From: Variovorax paradoxus
GTDB lineage: Bacteria > Pseudomonadota > Gammaproteobacteria > Burkholderiales > Burkholderiaceae_C
Reading direction: 5' to 3'
NCBI RefSeq assembly: GCF_009498455.1
Contig: NZ_CP045644.1
Span: 2,483,001-2,547,000 of the forward strand
Length of the DNA stretch: 64,000 bases
The stretch's first letter is position 1. Each line of letters starts with the position of its first letter. Below the pieces are notes generated by a model. That model ran no database searches. It saw nothing but the letters and a program-made list of their open reading frames with translations, and was not told the DNA's origin. This document shows, piece by piece, positions 37,255 to 45,375 of the stretch. Made by a program: the position numbers and the translations under genes.

Positions 37255-39345
37255 TCATGTGCCTTGCTCGAGCGGCGCAGCCGGAAGCGAAAGGCGGAAT
37301 GTCGACCCGCTGGTGCCAGTTTCGTGCAGTGTCACGTCGCCGCCATGGCGCACCGCGATCTCGCGCGACAGGTGAAGCCCCAGCCCGGTGCCGGGCACTG
37401 CACTCGCGGTTTCGGCACGGAAATACTTCTCGAAGATGCGGGCCTTGTCGGCCATTGCGACGCCGGGTCCGCGGTCGATCACGTCGACCTGCACGATGTC
37501 GCCCACCTGCCGCAGCACGACATGCACCGGTTGCTCCGGCGGCGAGTACTTCAATGCGTTCTGTATCAGGTTCTGCAGCGCGATCTCGAGCAGCGCCCGA
37601 TCGCCGCGCACCTGGGACAGGGGTTCGCACACGTCGATCAACAGGCGCGGAGCGACGGGAAAGTGGAAGCTCTCGCACAGCCCCCGCGCGAGCGCCGCCA
37701 TGTCGAAGACTTCGTGGCGCAACACCCGGTTCTCAGGCTGGAGGCGGTCGGCCAGCAGGATGTTCTCGATGAGCATGGTCAGGCGCTGCACGGCGCGCCG
37801 GATCCGCTCGGTGCGCTGCTTCACCACGGGCTCCGCGCCGAGCTTCGAGATGTCGAGCGATTGCGCCGCGCCGTCGATCACCGTCAAGGGCGTGCGGAAC
37901 TCGTGCGACACCATCGAGACGAACTCGCGCTGCTGCACGATCGCCTGGCGCTCGACCTCGAGCGACTCGCGCAGCCGGGCTTCCAGACGGGCGCGGGCCG
38001 CGATCTCCTCATGCAGCGCGGCATTGGTCTGCTGAAGTTCGGCGGTGCGCCGCACGACCGTGCCTTCGAGCGCCTGTTCGGCTTCCAGCCGCACTGCGAG
38101 CACGCGCTCGCGCTCGGTGCGGTAATCGCGCTCGGCGCGCCGCGTCCGGTCGGCCACGGCCACATTCAGCAGGATGAGGTGGAACATGCTGCCCAGCCAA
38201 TAGATGCGGTCAGGTGGCACGCCGGGCACGCTGTCGCCGAGCCAGAGCTTCAACAGCCCATAGAGCCCCAGCACCGTTCCCACCGCGAAGGCCGAGGCCG
38301 GGAGCAGGTATTGGAACTGCCGCCGCACGAAGAGCAGGTAGCAGACGAAGACCGCGCCGAACACCGTGGACGCGGTGCTGCCCGCGCTGACCCAGGTCGC
38401 CATGGCGGCGTGATGGCCGGCCAGGACCAGGACGAACGCAACGAAGTTGAACACCACGACCGCATGGAAGAAATATGCCGCGGGCGGCCAATGGCGTCGG
38501 AACTGGAAGATGCGCGACATGAACGCGGTACCCACCATGTTGAAGAAGCAATTGACGGCAAGCAGCGTTTGAGCAACGCGTTCGGGGCGAGCGTCGAGAA
38601 ACCACTGCGCTGCGAACCCCTGGCGGTTGGCCGACAGCGCTGCGATGCAGAGCACGTAGAGCGCGTAATGGGCGTAGAGCCTGTCCCGCAGCCAGGCCCC
38701 GAAGATCAGGTTCATGCAGACGGCGAGCAGGGCGGCGCCAAGCAGCACGCCCATGATGGTGTAGTCGGCCGTGCGGTCACGCTCGAAGCCCGCAGGCTGC
38801 CACAGGTCCAGTTCGGCCCGCAGCGACGGCCCGTCGTTGCGCACCCTCAGGAAATAGACAGCGGGCTCGGTCGAAATGTCGAGCGGGAAGACGAAGTTGT
38901 GGTCGGGGATCTCGCGTGCCGCGAACGGGCGGGCGTCGCCCAGCGGCGTCTCGACGAATCCGCCGCGCCCGTCCGGCGCATACAAGGTGGCTTCGTGGAT
39001 GCGCGGCGGTCGCACGCGCAGCAGCCATCGTGCGGGCGCGTCGACCGTGCGCGCGAGCGAGAAGCGCAGCCACACGGCGTCGCGGCTGAAGCCTTCCTGC
39101 ACCGGCCCTTCGAGCGGCGCGAAGCCGCTGTGCTGCGCACCGCGCGCGACGTCGGCGATACGCCACCGGCCCAAGGGGTCGCGCTGGATCTCGAGGCTCC
39201 CGGAGAGTTGGACGCCGCCGCTGAGGCCATCGGAAGCCGACAGTACCAGCGCCCTGGCGGGCATTGCAAAGCACCACAGCAGCAGGAACACAAGAGCGAG
39301 CAGGCGGCCCGGACCTGCCCGGGTGGTTTCGACGTCGAGGCGCAT
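37255..39345 (-). CDS. Sensor histidine kinase with 7TMR-DISM input module
   Basis: 696 residues. A signal peptide (LLALVFLLLWCFAMPARAL) leads to a periplasmic beta-rich DISMED2-like domain (about 35-190). Seven membrane helices follow (from YTIMGVLLGAALLAVCMNLI to IYWLGSMFHLILLNVAV), then a coiled coil (410-470), HisKA with the phospho-His in SMVSHEFRTPLTV, and a HATPase domain (NLIQNALKYSPP, DRGPGVA, GTGLGLHLSREI). Such DISM kinases often sense carbohydrates or other extracellular ligands. It is divergent from its likely partner regulator across a 28 bp gap. Confidence 0.9.
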   Translation of the reverse strand: MRLDVETTRAGPGRLLALVFLLLWCFAMPARALVLSASDGLSGGVQLSGSLEIQRDPLGRWRIADVARGAQHSGFAPLEGPVQEGFSRDAVWLRFSLARTVDAPARWLLRVRPPRIHEATLYAPDGRGGFVETPLGDARPFAAREIPDHNFVFPLDISTEPAVYFLRVRNDGPSLRAELDLWQPAGFERDRTADYTIMGVLLGAALLAVCMNLIFGAWLRDRLYAHYALYVLCIAALSANRQGFAAQWFLDARPERVAQTLLAVNCFFNMVGTAFMSRIFQFRRHWPPAAYFFHAVVVFNFVAFVLVLAGHHAAMATWVSAGSTASTVFGAVFVCYLLFVRRQFQYLLPASAFAVGTVLGLYGLLKLWLGDSVPGVPPDRIYWLGSMFHLILLNVAVADRTRRAERDYRTERERVLAVRLEAEQALEGTVVRRTAELQQTNAALHEEIAARARLEARLRESLEVERQAIVQQREFVSMVSHEFRTPLTVIDGAAQSLDISKLGAEPVVKQRTERIRRAVQRLTMLIENILLADRLQPENRVLRHEVFDMAALARGLCESFHFPVAPRLLIDVCEPLSQVRGDRALLEIALQNLIQNALKYSPPEQPVHVVLRQVGDIVQVDVIDRGPGVAMADKARIFEKYFRAETASAVPGTGLGLHLSREIAVRHGGDVTLHETGTSGSTFRLSLPAAPLEQGT

Positions 39346-39373
39346 TGGGACGCGACTTTATACTTTCCGCGCC

Positions 39374-40087
39374 ATGCCATCCCCGAGCCAGCGCACCGGT
39401 TTTCGCATCCATGTGATCGAGGACGACGAAGACATCCGTGCAGAAACCATCTTCGCATTGGGAGAGCTCGGCTTCGACGCGCAGGGCTTCGGCGACGCCG
39501 CGTCCTTCTACAAGGCGTTCGCGGTCCAGCCCTGCGACATCGTCGTGGTGGACATCGGCTTGCCAGGCGAGAGCGGCCTTGCGGTCGTTGCACATCTGCG
39601 CGCAGTGCAGCGACGGCTCGGGCTGGTGCTGGTGACCGCGCGCGGCGAACTCGAAGATCGGCTGCTGGGGCTGCGCGAAGGTGCAGACGCCTACCTGGTC
39701 AAGCCGGTGAACATGCGGGAATTGGCCGAGACGCTGAACGCCGTCGGTCGCAGGCTCACGGCCGCACCGCCGGAGAACGCAGCGCCCGCGCCCCCCGCAG
39801 CGGCCACCTGGCGTCTGCTCGAGAGCGACTGGATCCTCGGCGACCCCGAAGGCCGTCAGATGGCGCTCACCACCAGCGAGCGCGCGTTCCTCGCCTGCCT
39901 TTTCAGGCAGCGCGGCACAGAGGCGAGCCGCGACGACCTGATCCGCGCGCTCGGTGGCGACGTGTTCGATTTCGACGAGCACCGCATCGATGCGATCGCC
40001 AGCCGGCTGCGGCGCAAGGCCGCGAAGCTCGGCATGCGCCTGCCGCTTCATGCGGTGCGCGGCAAAGGGTACGTGCTCGCGAACTGA
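39374..40087 (+). CDS. OmpR/PhoB-family response regulator
   Basis: 237 residues with an N-terminal receiver (VIEDDEDIRAE, phospho-acceptor in VVDIGLPGESGL, LVKPVN) and a C-terminal winged helix (ALTTSERAFLACLFRQRGTE, HRIDAIASRLRRKAAKLGMR, VRGKGYVLAN). It is the probable partner of the adjacent kinase. TATACT lies at 39359-39364, only 10 bases before the ATG, with no good ribosome site, so its mRNA may have a very short or no leader. Confidence 0.88.
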   Translation: MPSPSQRTGFRIHVIEDDEDIRAETIFALGELGFDAQGFGDAASFYKAFAVQPCDIVVVDIGLPGESGLAVVAHLRAVQRRLGLVLVTARGELEDRLLGLREGADAYLVKPVNMRELAETLNAVGRRLTAAPPENAAPAPPAAATWRLLESDWILGDPEGRQMALTTSERAFLACLFRQRGTEASRDDLIRALGGDVFDFDEHRIDAIASRLRRKAAKLGMRLPLHAVRGKGYVLAN

Positions 40088-40118
40088 GGCTGCCGGGCAT
40101 GCGGGGGCCAGGCGCTTG

Positions 40119-40148
40119 GTCAGGAACCGTCAGGAAAGGTCAGGAAGG
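40119..40148. promoter_or_regulatory. Three GTCAGGAA direct repeats spaced by 10 bp
   Basis: The octamer GTCAGGAA occurs at 40119, 40129 and 40139, exactly one helical turn apart, in the 121 bp gap between the OmpR-type and AraC-type regulator genes. Winged-helix regulators of the OmpR family commonly bind such phased direct repeats, so autoregulation or control of the next gene by the preceding regulator is likely. Confidence 0.6.
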
Positions 40149-40208
40149 GCGCATGAAACAAAAGATCGGGACTTGCACCATGCGGCACGCGCAACGCGCC
40201 GCATCTTC

Positions 40209-41024
40209 ATGTCCTACTGGTTCCAATCTTCCGCGCCTGCGCACATCATGGTCATCGACGACAGCGTCGAGGAGCTCCAAGTGCTGCTTACCGCGCTGCA
40301 GCGCGCCGGCCATCGCATCAGCCTTGCCTTCGACGCGCTCGAGGGCTACCGCCGCGCCGGAGTGCTGCAGCCGGACTTGATCCTGCTCGACGTGCACTTG
40401 GGGGCCACCAGCGGCTTCGAGACGTGCCGGCTGCTGAAGGCGGACCACGCCACCGCGCACATCCCGGTGATTTTTCTCACGGCCGGTGCGACGCTCGAGG
40501 AGCGGCTGACCGGTCTACGGGCCGGCGCGGTCGACTACATCCTCAAGCCCTTCGAACCCGAAGAGGTGCTGGTTCGCATCTCGGTCCATCTCACGCTCGC
40601 AGGCGGTGGCGCGCAACCGCCCGGCGGTGTCGCCGAGGCGCCTCGCAGGCCGCTGAAATCCGGGGACGAAGCACCCCACGACCTGGACCGCGTGATAGCC
40701 AGGGCCGCGCAGCGGCTCATCGAGAACGACCTTGCGAACATTCCACCGCTGCCGGCGCTCGCCGCACGTGTGGGCACGCACGAGAAGCGGCTGACGCGGG
40801 CGTTTCGGATCCACACGGGGCGCACCGTGCTCGAATTCGCGCGCGAGGAGCGGCTCTTGCGCGCGCAGCATCTGCTCGTCCAAACGCCGCTCGGCATCGA
40901 AGAGGTGGCGCATGCGATCGGGTTCTCGGGTGCCGCGAACTTCACGACGGCATTCAAGGAACGCTTCGGCAGTACGCCTGCGGCGTACCGGCAACTCAGT
41001 CGCGACTGCGCGTGCGGCGCCTGA
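40209..41024 (+). CDS. Response regulator with AraC-type DNA-binding output
   Basis: 271 residues. The receiver is at about 10-130 (IMVIDDSVEELQV, phospho-acceptor in ILLDVHLGATSGF, YILKPFEPEE). An AraC-type double helix-turn-helix is at about 175-265 (LAARVGTHEKRLTRAFRIHT, IEEVAHAIGFSGAANFTTAF, RFGSTPAAYRQ). This combination is less common than OmpR or LuxR outputs. Together with the kinase and the OmpR-type regulator it makes a three-protein signalling locus. The start MSYWFQSSAPAH was chosen by domain position; no strong ribosome site. Confidence 0.85.
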   Translation: MSYWFQSSAPAHIMVIDDSVEELQVLLTALQRAGHRISLAFDALEGYRRAGVLQPDLILLDVHLGATSGFETCRLLKADHATAHIPVIFLTAGATLEERLTGLRAGAVDYILKPFEPEEVLVRISVHLTLAGGGAQPPGGVAEAPRRPLKSGDEAPHDLDRVIARAAQRLIENDLANIPPLPALAARVGTHEKRLTRAFRIHTGRTVLEFAREERLLRAQHLLVQTPLGIEEVAHAIGFSGAANFTTAFKERFGSTPAAYRQLSRDCACGA

Positions 41025-41124
41025 AAAGCAGCGTTCTGCTCAGCAACGCATGGTTGCGTTCGATGTGATGCCGCACCCCCATTTTCGGCAGCAATCAACA
41101 GTGAGACGTTGTGATGTCTGTATT

Positions 41125-41199
41125 TGGTGCCTTCGACAGGAATCGAACCTGTATCTGAGTCTTAGGAGGACCCCGTTCTATCCATTGAACTACGAAGAC
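41125..41199 (-). tRNA. tRNA-Arg (anticodon CCU)
   Basis: Read on the minus strand the cloverleaf is complete. Acceptor GTCTTCG pairs with CGAAGGC (one G-T pair). The anticodon stem GGGTC/GACTC encloses the loop CTCCTAA, giving CCU. The T-arm contains GGTTCGATTCC. The 3' CCA is encoded. It decodes AGG, a rare codon in this GC-rich genome. It lies between the AraC-type regulator and tamB. Confidence 0.95.
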
Positions 41200-41260
41200 G
41201 GTGCGCGCTGCGGCTGCTGCTGCGCGGCCCGCACTTTACCAGTTTGGGGTGTCCGCACCC

Positions 41261-44200
41261 TCAGTCGTACTTCACCGTATAGATCAGGTCGACCCCGCTC
41301 GTCTGCCCCGCCTGCCCCCGCAGCGTGAGGCGCTTGGTCAGGTCGTAGAAGATGAAGAGGGTGCCGAAGGTGCCGCCCAAGCTGCGTTCGTAGGTGATGT
41401 AGAAGTCTTTGGACAGCCGCTTGCCGAGCGTCACGGCCGATTCGCGCAGGTCGCCGCCGTTGCCGGGGCCCTTGAAGCCGAGTTCGTCCAGGCCGAAGCG
41501 GCTGGCCAGGCTGCCGCCGGTGTTGGTGCCGCCGATCTTGCCGAGCAGCGACAGGGCGGCCTGCTGCAAGAGGGCCGATTCGCCGCCGCTGGTGGCCGAA
41601 GCGCGGCCCAGGATGACCCATGACAGCGTTTCGGCGTCGGACAGCGCGGGCTCGGCGTAGAGCTTCACGCGGGGCGACTGCGCGGAGCCGGTGATCTGCA
41701 CGCCGGCGCGCTGCGCGATGTTCGGGCGGATGGCCAGGATGTCGAGCGCGGGGTTGTCGAAGGGGCCGTTGAAGCGCGCGATGCCGGTCTCGACGTCGAG
41801 CTGCTGGCCGTAGGCGCGGTACTGGCCCTTCACGGTCTTCACTTCGCCGGTGATGCGCGGCGGAGCATCGAGGCGGGTGCTGCGGATTTCGAGTTCGCCC
41901 TCGAGCCGCGTGGTGATGCCGCGGCCCTGCACGGCGAAGTCGTCGCCGAGGTCGAAGGTGACGACGATGTCGGGCGGCTTGGCGGTCTGGGGTTTGGCGG
42001 CCTTGGCCGCCTGGGCGTCGGCCTTGGCGGCTTCGCGCTGTGCGGCTTCGGCGTCTGCCTTGTCCTTGGCGGCCGAGCGCACGACGACGTCGCTGCCCAG
42101 GCTGGGCGCGGTTTCGTCGGGCAGGATGATGACGGCGCGGTCGGTCTTGAGCTTGCCGCGCACGTTGAACTGGCCGTTGTCCAGCCGCGCCTGCAGGTTG
42201 CCCGACAGCGACACCTGGCGGTCGGTGCGCACCAGCACGCGCAGGGCGCGCAGCTCGGCCTGCAGGGCCATGCGGATGCCGGTGCTGGTCGCGCTGTTGT
42301 TGCTGCCCCAGCTGAGGTCGCCGCGCGCAGTGAGCGAGCCGCCGTCGGTGCGCGCCTCGCTGGCGGCGGTGCTGCGGTTGCCGCTCTGTCCGCCGATGCG
42401 GGCGTTGCTGCCGGCGCCGCCCTTGAGCGTGAACTCGGCAATTTCGAGGCGGTCGCCGGTGAGCGAGGCGCGCAGGCGGCCGTCGCGCAGGTCGAGCCCT
42501 TCGACGGGCGCGCGCAGCGCAAGCTGGTCGGCGCCGAGCGTGCCGTTCCAGCGTGGCGCGGTGCGGCTGCCCGACAGGGTGGCGTTGGCGTCGAGCGTGC
42601 CGGCGATGCGCCAGCCGGGCGGCGCGAGCATCGACCACACACCGAGGTTGGGCAGCGCGGCGCGCAGGGTGCCGTTGAGCGGCGCGTCGGGCGCCCACTG
42701 CCAGCCGCCGCTGCGCTGCTGCATGCGGGTGCCGAGTTCGGCGTCGAGGCGGCCGGCGCGTTCGCTGTCCCAGGCCAGGGTGGCGCGCACGGCGTCGCCT
42801 TGCGCGTCGAGCTGCAGTTCGGCGCGGCGCAGGCCGGCCGGGGTGGCGGTGAGATCGACGCCGTTGACGTCGTTCTTGCCGCTGCCCGAACTCATGGTGC
42901 GTTCGCTCGCGGTGCCGGTTCCCGTGCTGGTGATGCGGGTGACGAGCGCGGCCTCGCCGGCCTGCACGCGGATGTCGCCGCTCTGGCGCGCAAGGCGGGC
43001 CTTGGCGCGCAGGGTGTCGCCGGCGTCGATGTCCCAGTCGCCGTTGAACAGGAGGTCTCCGCTGATGCCGAGTTCGCTCAGCGTGGCATTGGCACCGAAG
43101 GCGCCGGCCCAGGCCATGGGCAGGCCCTGCATCTGGCCCTTGGACTGCAGGCGGAACACGCGGTTGGGTGCGGCGCCGCTTTGGTTGAAGCGCAGCGGCT
43201 GCCAGTCGATGCGCACGGTGCCGGGCAGCGGGCCGCGCAGGGTGGCCTCGGCGGCGGAAGCTTCGACGTCGAGGCGGTTGTCGGCGGCGCGCACAGTGGC
43301 CGTGACTTCACGGCCCAGCTCCAGCACCCAGGGCCCTTGGCCGGGGCGCGCGGTGGCGGTGTCTTGTGCCTGCAGGCGCAGGCTGGCGAGGGTGGCGCGC
43401 CACTGGTTGGCGCTGGCGAGGCCGCCGCTGGCGCGCGTGTCGAGCGCCAGCTTCTGCGTGCCGGTGGTGGCTTCGCCCTTGAGCGTCAGCGTGGCCTGGG
43501 CAATGCTGCCGGCAAGGTCGGCCTGCAGCTCGCGCAACTGCACGGAGGTGGCCGTGCCGCCAGGCTGTGCGGCGGGCAGGCTCAGATCGAGGCGCGGCAC
43601 GGCAAGCGCGGCCTTGAGGCTGGGCTCGGCGCTGCTGCCGCGCGCGGTGGGCGCGCCGGGGTTCTCGATGCGGCGCTGCACGGTCTGCCAGCCGCCTTGC
43701 CAGCTGGCGTCGAGGCGGGCGCTGCCCTTGGCGCTGGCGTTCGCGAACACGCCCGAGAGGCCCGGCAGGCCTTGCACCCAGCGCTGCATCGCTTCGGCGT
43801 CGTCGATGCGCGCCTTGAGGTCGCCGCCGCCGGTGCTGGGCGCGATGCGGCCGTCGAGCTGCGCGCTGCCGCCCGGCAGCGAGAGGTCGAGCTTGCCGCT
43901 GGCGGCCTGGTCGGCCACGCGCACCTGCAGCTTGCCGTCGATGCTGGCGCGCATCGCTTCGACGCGCAGGGTGCGCAGGTCGAGCACCTGGTCTTTCCAC
44001 TGGCCCTGCGCGAGTGCGCGGTCGAGGCCGAAGCCGGGCAATGCCTTGCTGCCGGCGCCGCCGTTGCCTTCGGCCTTGAGGGCCACGTCGAAGACGAGGG
44101 TGTCGGAGTCTTCGGCCTGCCGTGCACTGATCTGCCCGCCGAAGGGCGCGCCCGACAGCTCGCTGTACAGCGCGCCGGGCCGCACGCCGCGCACGGTGGC

Positions 44201-45367
44201 GCGCACCTGCCAGGGCGAGGGCGCGGGGCTCCAGCTGCCTTCGGCGTCGATGCGGCCGCCGCCGGCGCGCACGGTGGCTTCGGGCACGGTCCAGGTCGTG
44301 CCATCGAAGCCGACCTGCGCTTCGACCTGCTCGACCGGCAGCTTCTGTTCGTCCCACGGGCCGGCGACGGCGTTGCGGATGTCGGCCGAGGCCTTCCACG
44401 CAGCGGGCCCGGTGGCGGCGTCGGGTGCGAGTTCGACGGTGCCGGTGAGCCGGGTCTGCGGCGCGCCGGGCCAGAGGCTGGCGGCGTCGACGTTGCGCAG
44501 GTCGGCCTTGGCATCGACCACGGGCTGCGGCAGCCAGGGTGCGATCTGCGCGCGCAGTTTGGCTTCCATCGGCGCTTCGGCGTTGGGCTCGGTGGGTTGC
44601 AGGTCGGCGGCGACCTGCAGGCGCGCCTCGGGGCCGGCCAGCGTGCCCTTCACAGACGCCTTGGCCTGCACCTCGATGTGGCGGTCTTCGGCGAGCGGGG
44701 CTTTCACGCGGCCGTCGAGCGTGGCGTCGAGCGCCATCGGCGCCGGGCCCTGCAGCCGCACGCGGGCGCTGTAGTGGCCGTCGGCGATGTCTACGCCTTC
44801 GATGTCCAGCGCGTGCTGCGCGCCGAGGTAGCTGTAGCGCCCGGCGAGGCCGGTGGCCTGCAGCGGAGGCGGGCCGGCCCAGCGCAGTTCGTCGATGCGG
44901 AAGGGCACCTCGGCCACCTCGACGGGCAGCGCGACCTGCGCGAGCGGCTCGGTCGGCGTGTCGCTGGGCGGGCCGCGGCGTTCGATCGACAGGCGCGCGG
45001 CGTGGATCTCACCGAGCTGCACCTTGCGCTGGAACAGCGGCGCGAGCTGCCAGCCGAGCGTGGCGTCGTTCACCTCGACCGCGAGGGTTTCGCTTTGCCA
45101 TTTGAGCCAGCCGATGCGCCCGCCGGTGCGCAGCGAGCCGGTCACGTCGCGGCTTTCGAGCGTCTGGCCCGCGGGCAGGCGTTGCGCGGCCTGTGCGAGC
45201 GCGAAGGCCAGCGAGGTGTTCGAGCCGAGCCACCACCAGGTGCCGGCGGCGAGCAGCAGCACGACGAGCAACAGGCCCGCCAGCGTCCAGCCCAGCGCGC
45301 GCAGCACGCGACGGCTGCGCGAGCGGGGACGGGGACTGGGCGGGGCTGCGGCGGGCGTGGTCGGCAT
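41261..45367 (-). CDS. tamB: TamB, translocation and assembly module inner-membrane protein
   Basis: 1368-residue AsmA-like protein that partners TamA in outer-membrane protein or phospholipid traffic across the periplasm. A Pro/Arg-rich cytoplasmic leader is followed by one N-terminal membrane helix (LAGLLLVVLLLAAGTWWWLG). A very long beta-rich, repeat-poor body of bridge type follows. The conserved C-terminal TamB domain has FNGPFDNPALDILAIRPN, the SWVILGR segment and ends in DLIYTVKYD. The start lies eight bases after the tamA stop, so the pair is co-translated. Confidence 0.93.
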   Translation of the reverse strand: MPTTPAAAPPSPRPRSRSRRVLRALGWTLAGLLLVVLLLAAGTWWWLGSNTSLAFALAQAAQRLPAGQTLESRDVTGSLRTGGRIGWLKWQSETLAVEVNDATLGWQLAPLFQRKVQLGEIHAARLSIERRGPPSDTPTEPLAQVALPVEVAEVPFRIDELRWAGPPPLQATGLAGRYSYLGAQHALDIEGVDIADGHYSARVRLQGPAPMALDATLDGRVKAPLAEDRHIEVQAKASVKGTLAGPEARLQVAADLQPTEPNAEAPMEAKLRAQIAPWLPQPVVDAKADLRNVDAASLWPGAPQTRLTGTVELAPDAATGPAAWKASADIRNAVAGPWDEQKLPVEQVEAQVGFDGTTWTVPEATVRAGGGRIDAEGSWSPAPSPWQVRATVRGVRPGALYSELSGAPFGGQISARQAEDSDTLVFDVALKAEGNGGAGSKALPGFGLDRALAQGQWKDQVLDLRTLRVEAMRASIDGKLQVRVADQAASGKLDLSLPGGSAQLDGRIAPSTGGGDLKARIDDAEAMQRWVQGLPGLSGVFANASAKGSARLDASWQGGWQTVQRRIENPGAPTARGSSAEPSLKAALAVPRLDLSLPAAQPGGTATSVQLRELQADLAGSIAQATLTLKGEATTGTQKLALDTRASGGLASANQWRATLASLRLQAQDTATARPGQGPWVLELGREVTATVRAADNRLDVEASAAEATLRGPLPGTVRIDWQPLRFNQSGAAPNRVFRLQSKGQMQGLPMAWAGAFGANATLSELGISGDLLFNGDWDIDAGDTLRAKARLARQSGDIRVQAGEAALVTRITSTGTGTASERTMSSGSGKNDVNGVDLTATPAGLRRAELQLDAQGDAVRATLAWDSERAGRLDAELGTRMQQRSGGWQWAPDAPLNGTLRAALPNLGVWSMLAPPGWRIAGTLDANATLSGSRTAPRWNGTLGADQLALRAPVEGLDLRDGRLRASLTGDRLEIAEFTLKGGAGSNARIGGQSGNRSTAASEARTDGGSLTARGDLSWGSNNSATSTGIRMALQAELRALRVLVRTDRQVSLSGNLQARLDNGQFNVRGKLKTDRAVIILPDETAPSLGSDVVVRSAAKDKADAEAAQREAAKADAQAAKAAKPQTAKPPDIVVTFDLGDDFAVQGRGITTRLEGELEIRSTRLDAPPRITGEVKTVKGQYRAYGQQLDVETGIARFNGPFDNPALDILAIRPNIAQRAGVQITGSAQSPRVKLYAEPALSDAETLSWVILGRASATSGGESALLQQAALSLLGKIGGTNTGGSLASRFGLDELGFKGPGNGGDLRESAVTLGKRLSKDFYITYERSLGGTFGTLFIFYDLTKRLTLRGQAGQTSGVDLIYTVKYD

Positions 45368-45375
45368 GAAGCGGG

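Noticed and set aside
37120..40380. 1086-residue plus-strand frame across the histidine kinase region
   Set aside because: Antisense to a kinase with intact H, N and G boxes, and it runs out of frame through the OmpR-type regulator gene.
41125..41199. tRNA as an integration site for the accessory cluster
   Set aside because: I see no integrase, no repeated tRNA 3' end and no second att-like copy on the other side of the cluster.
41850..44774. 974-residue plus-strand frame (and another of 877 residues at 42800-45433) opposite tamB
   Set aside because: Arg/Ser/Ala-rich shadow frames. tamB on the minus strand has a signal anchor and the conserved C-terminal domain.
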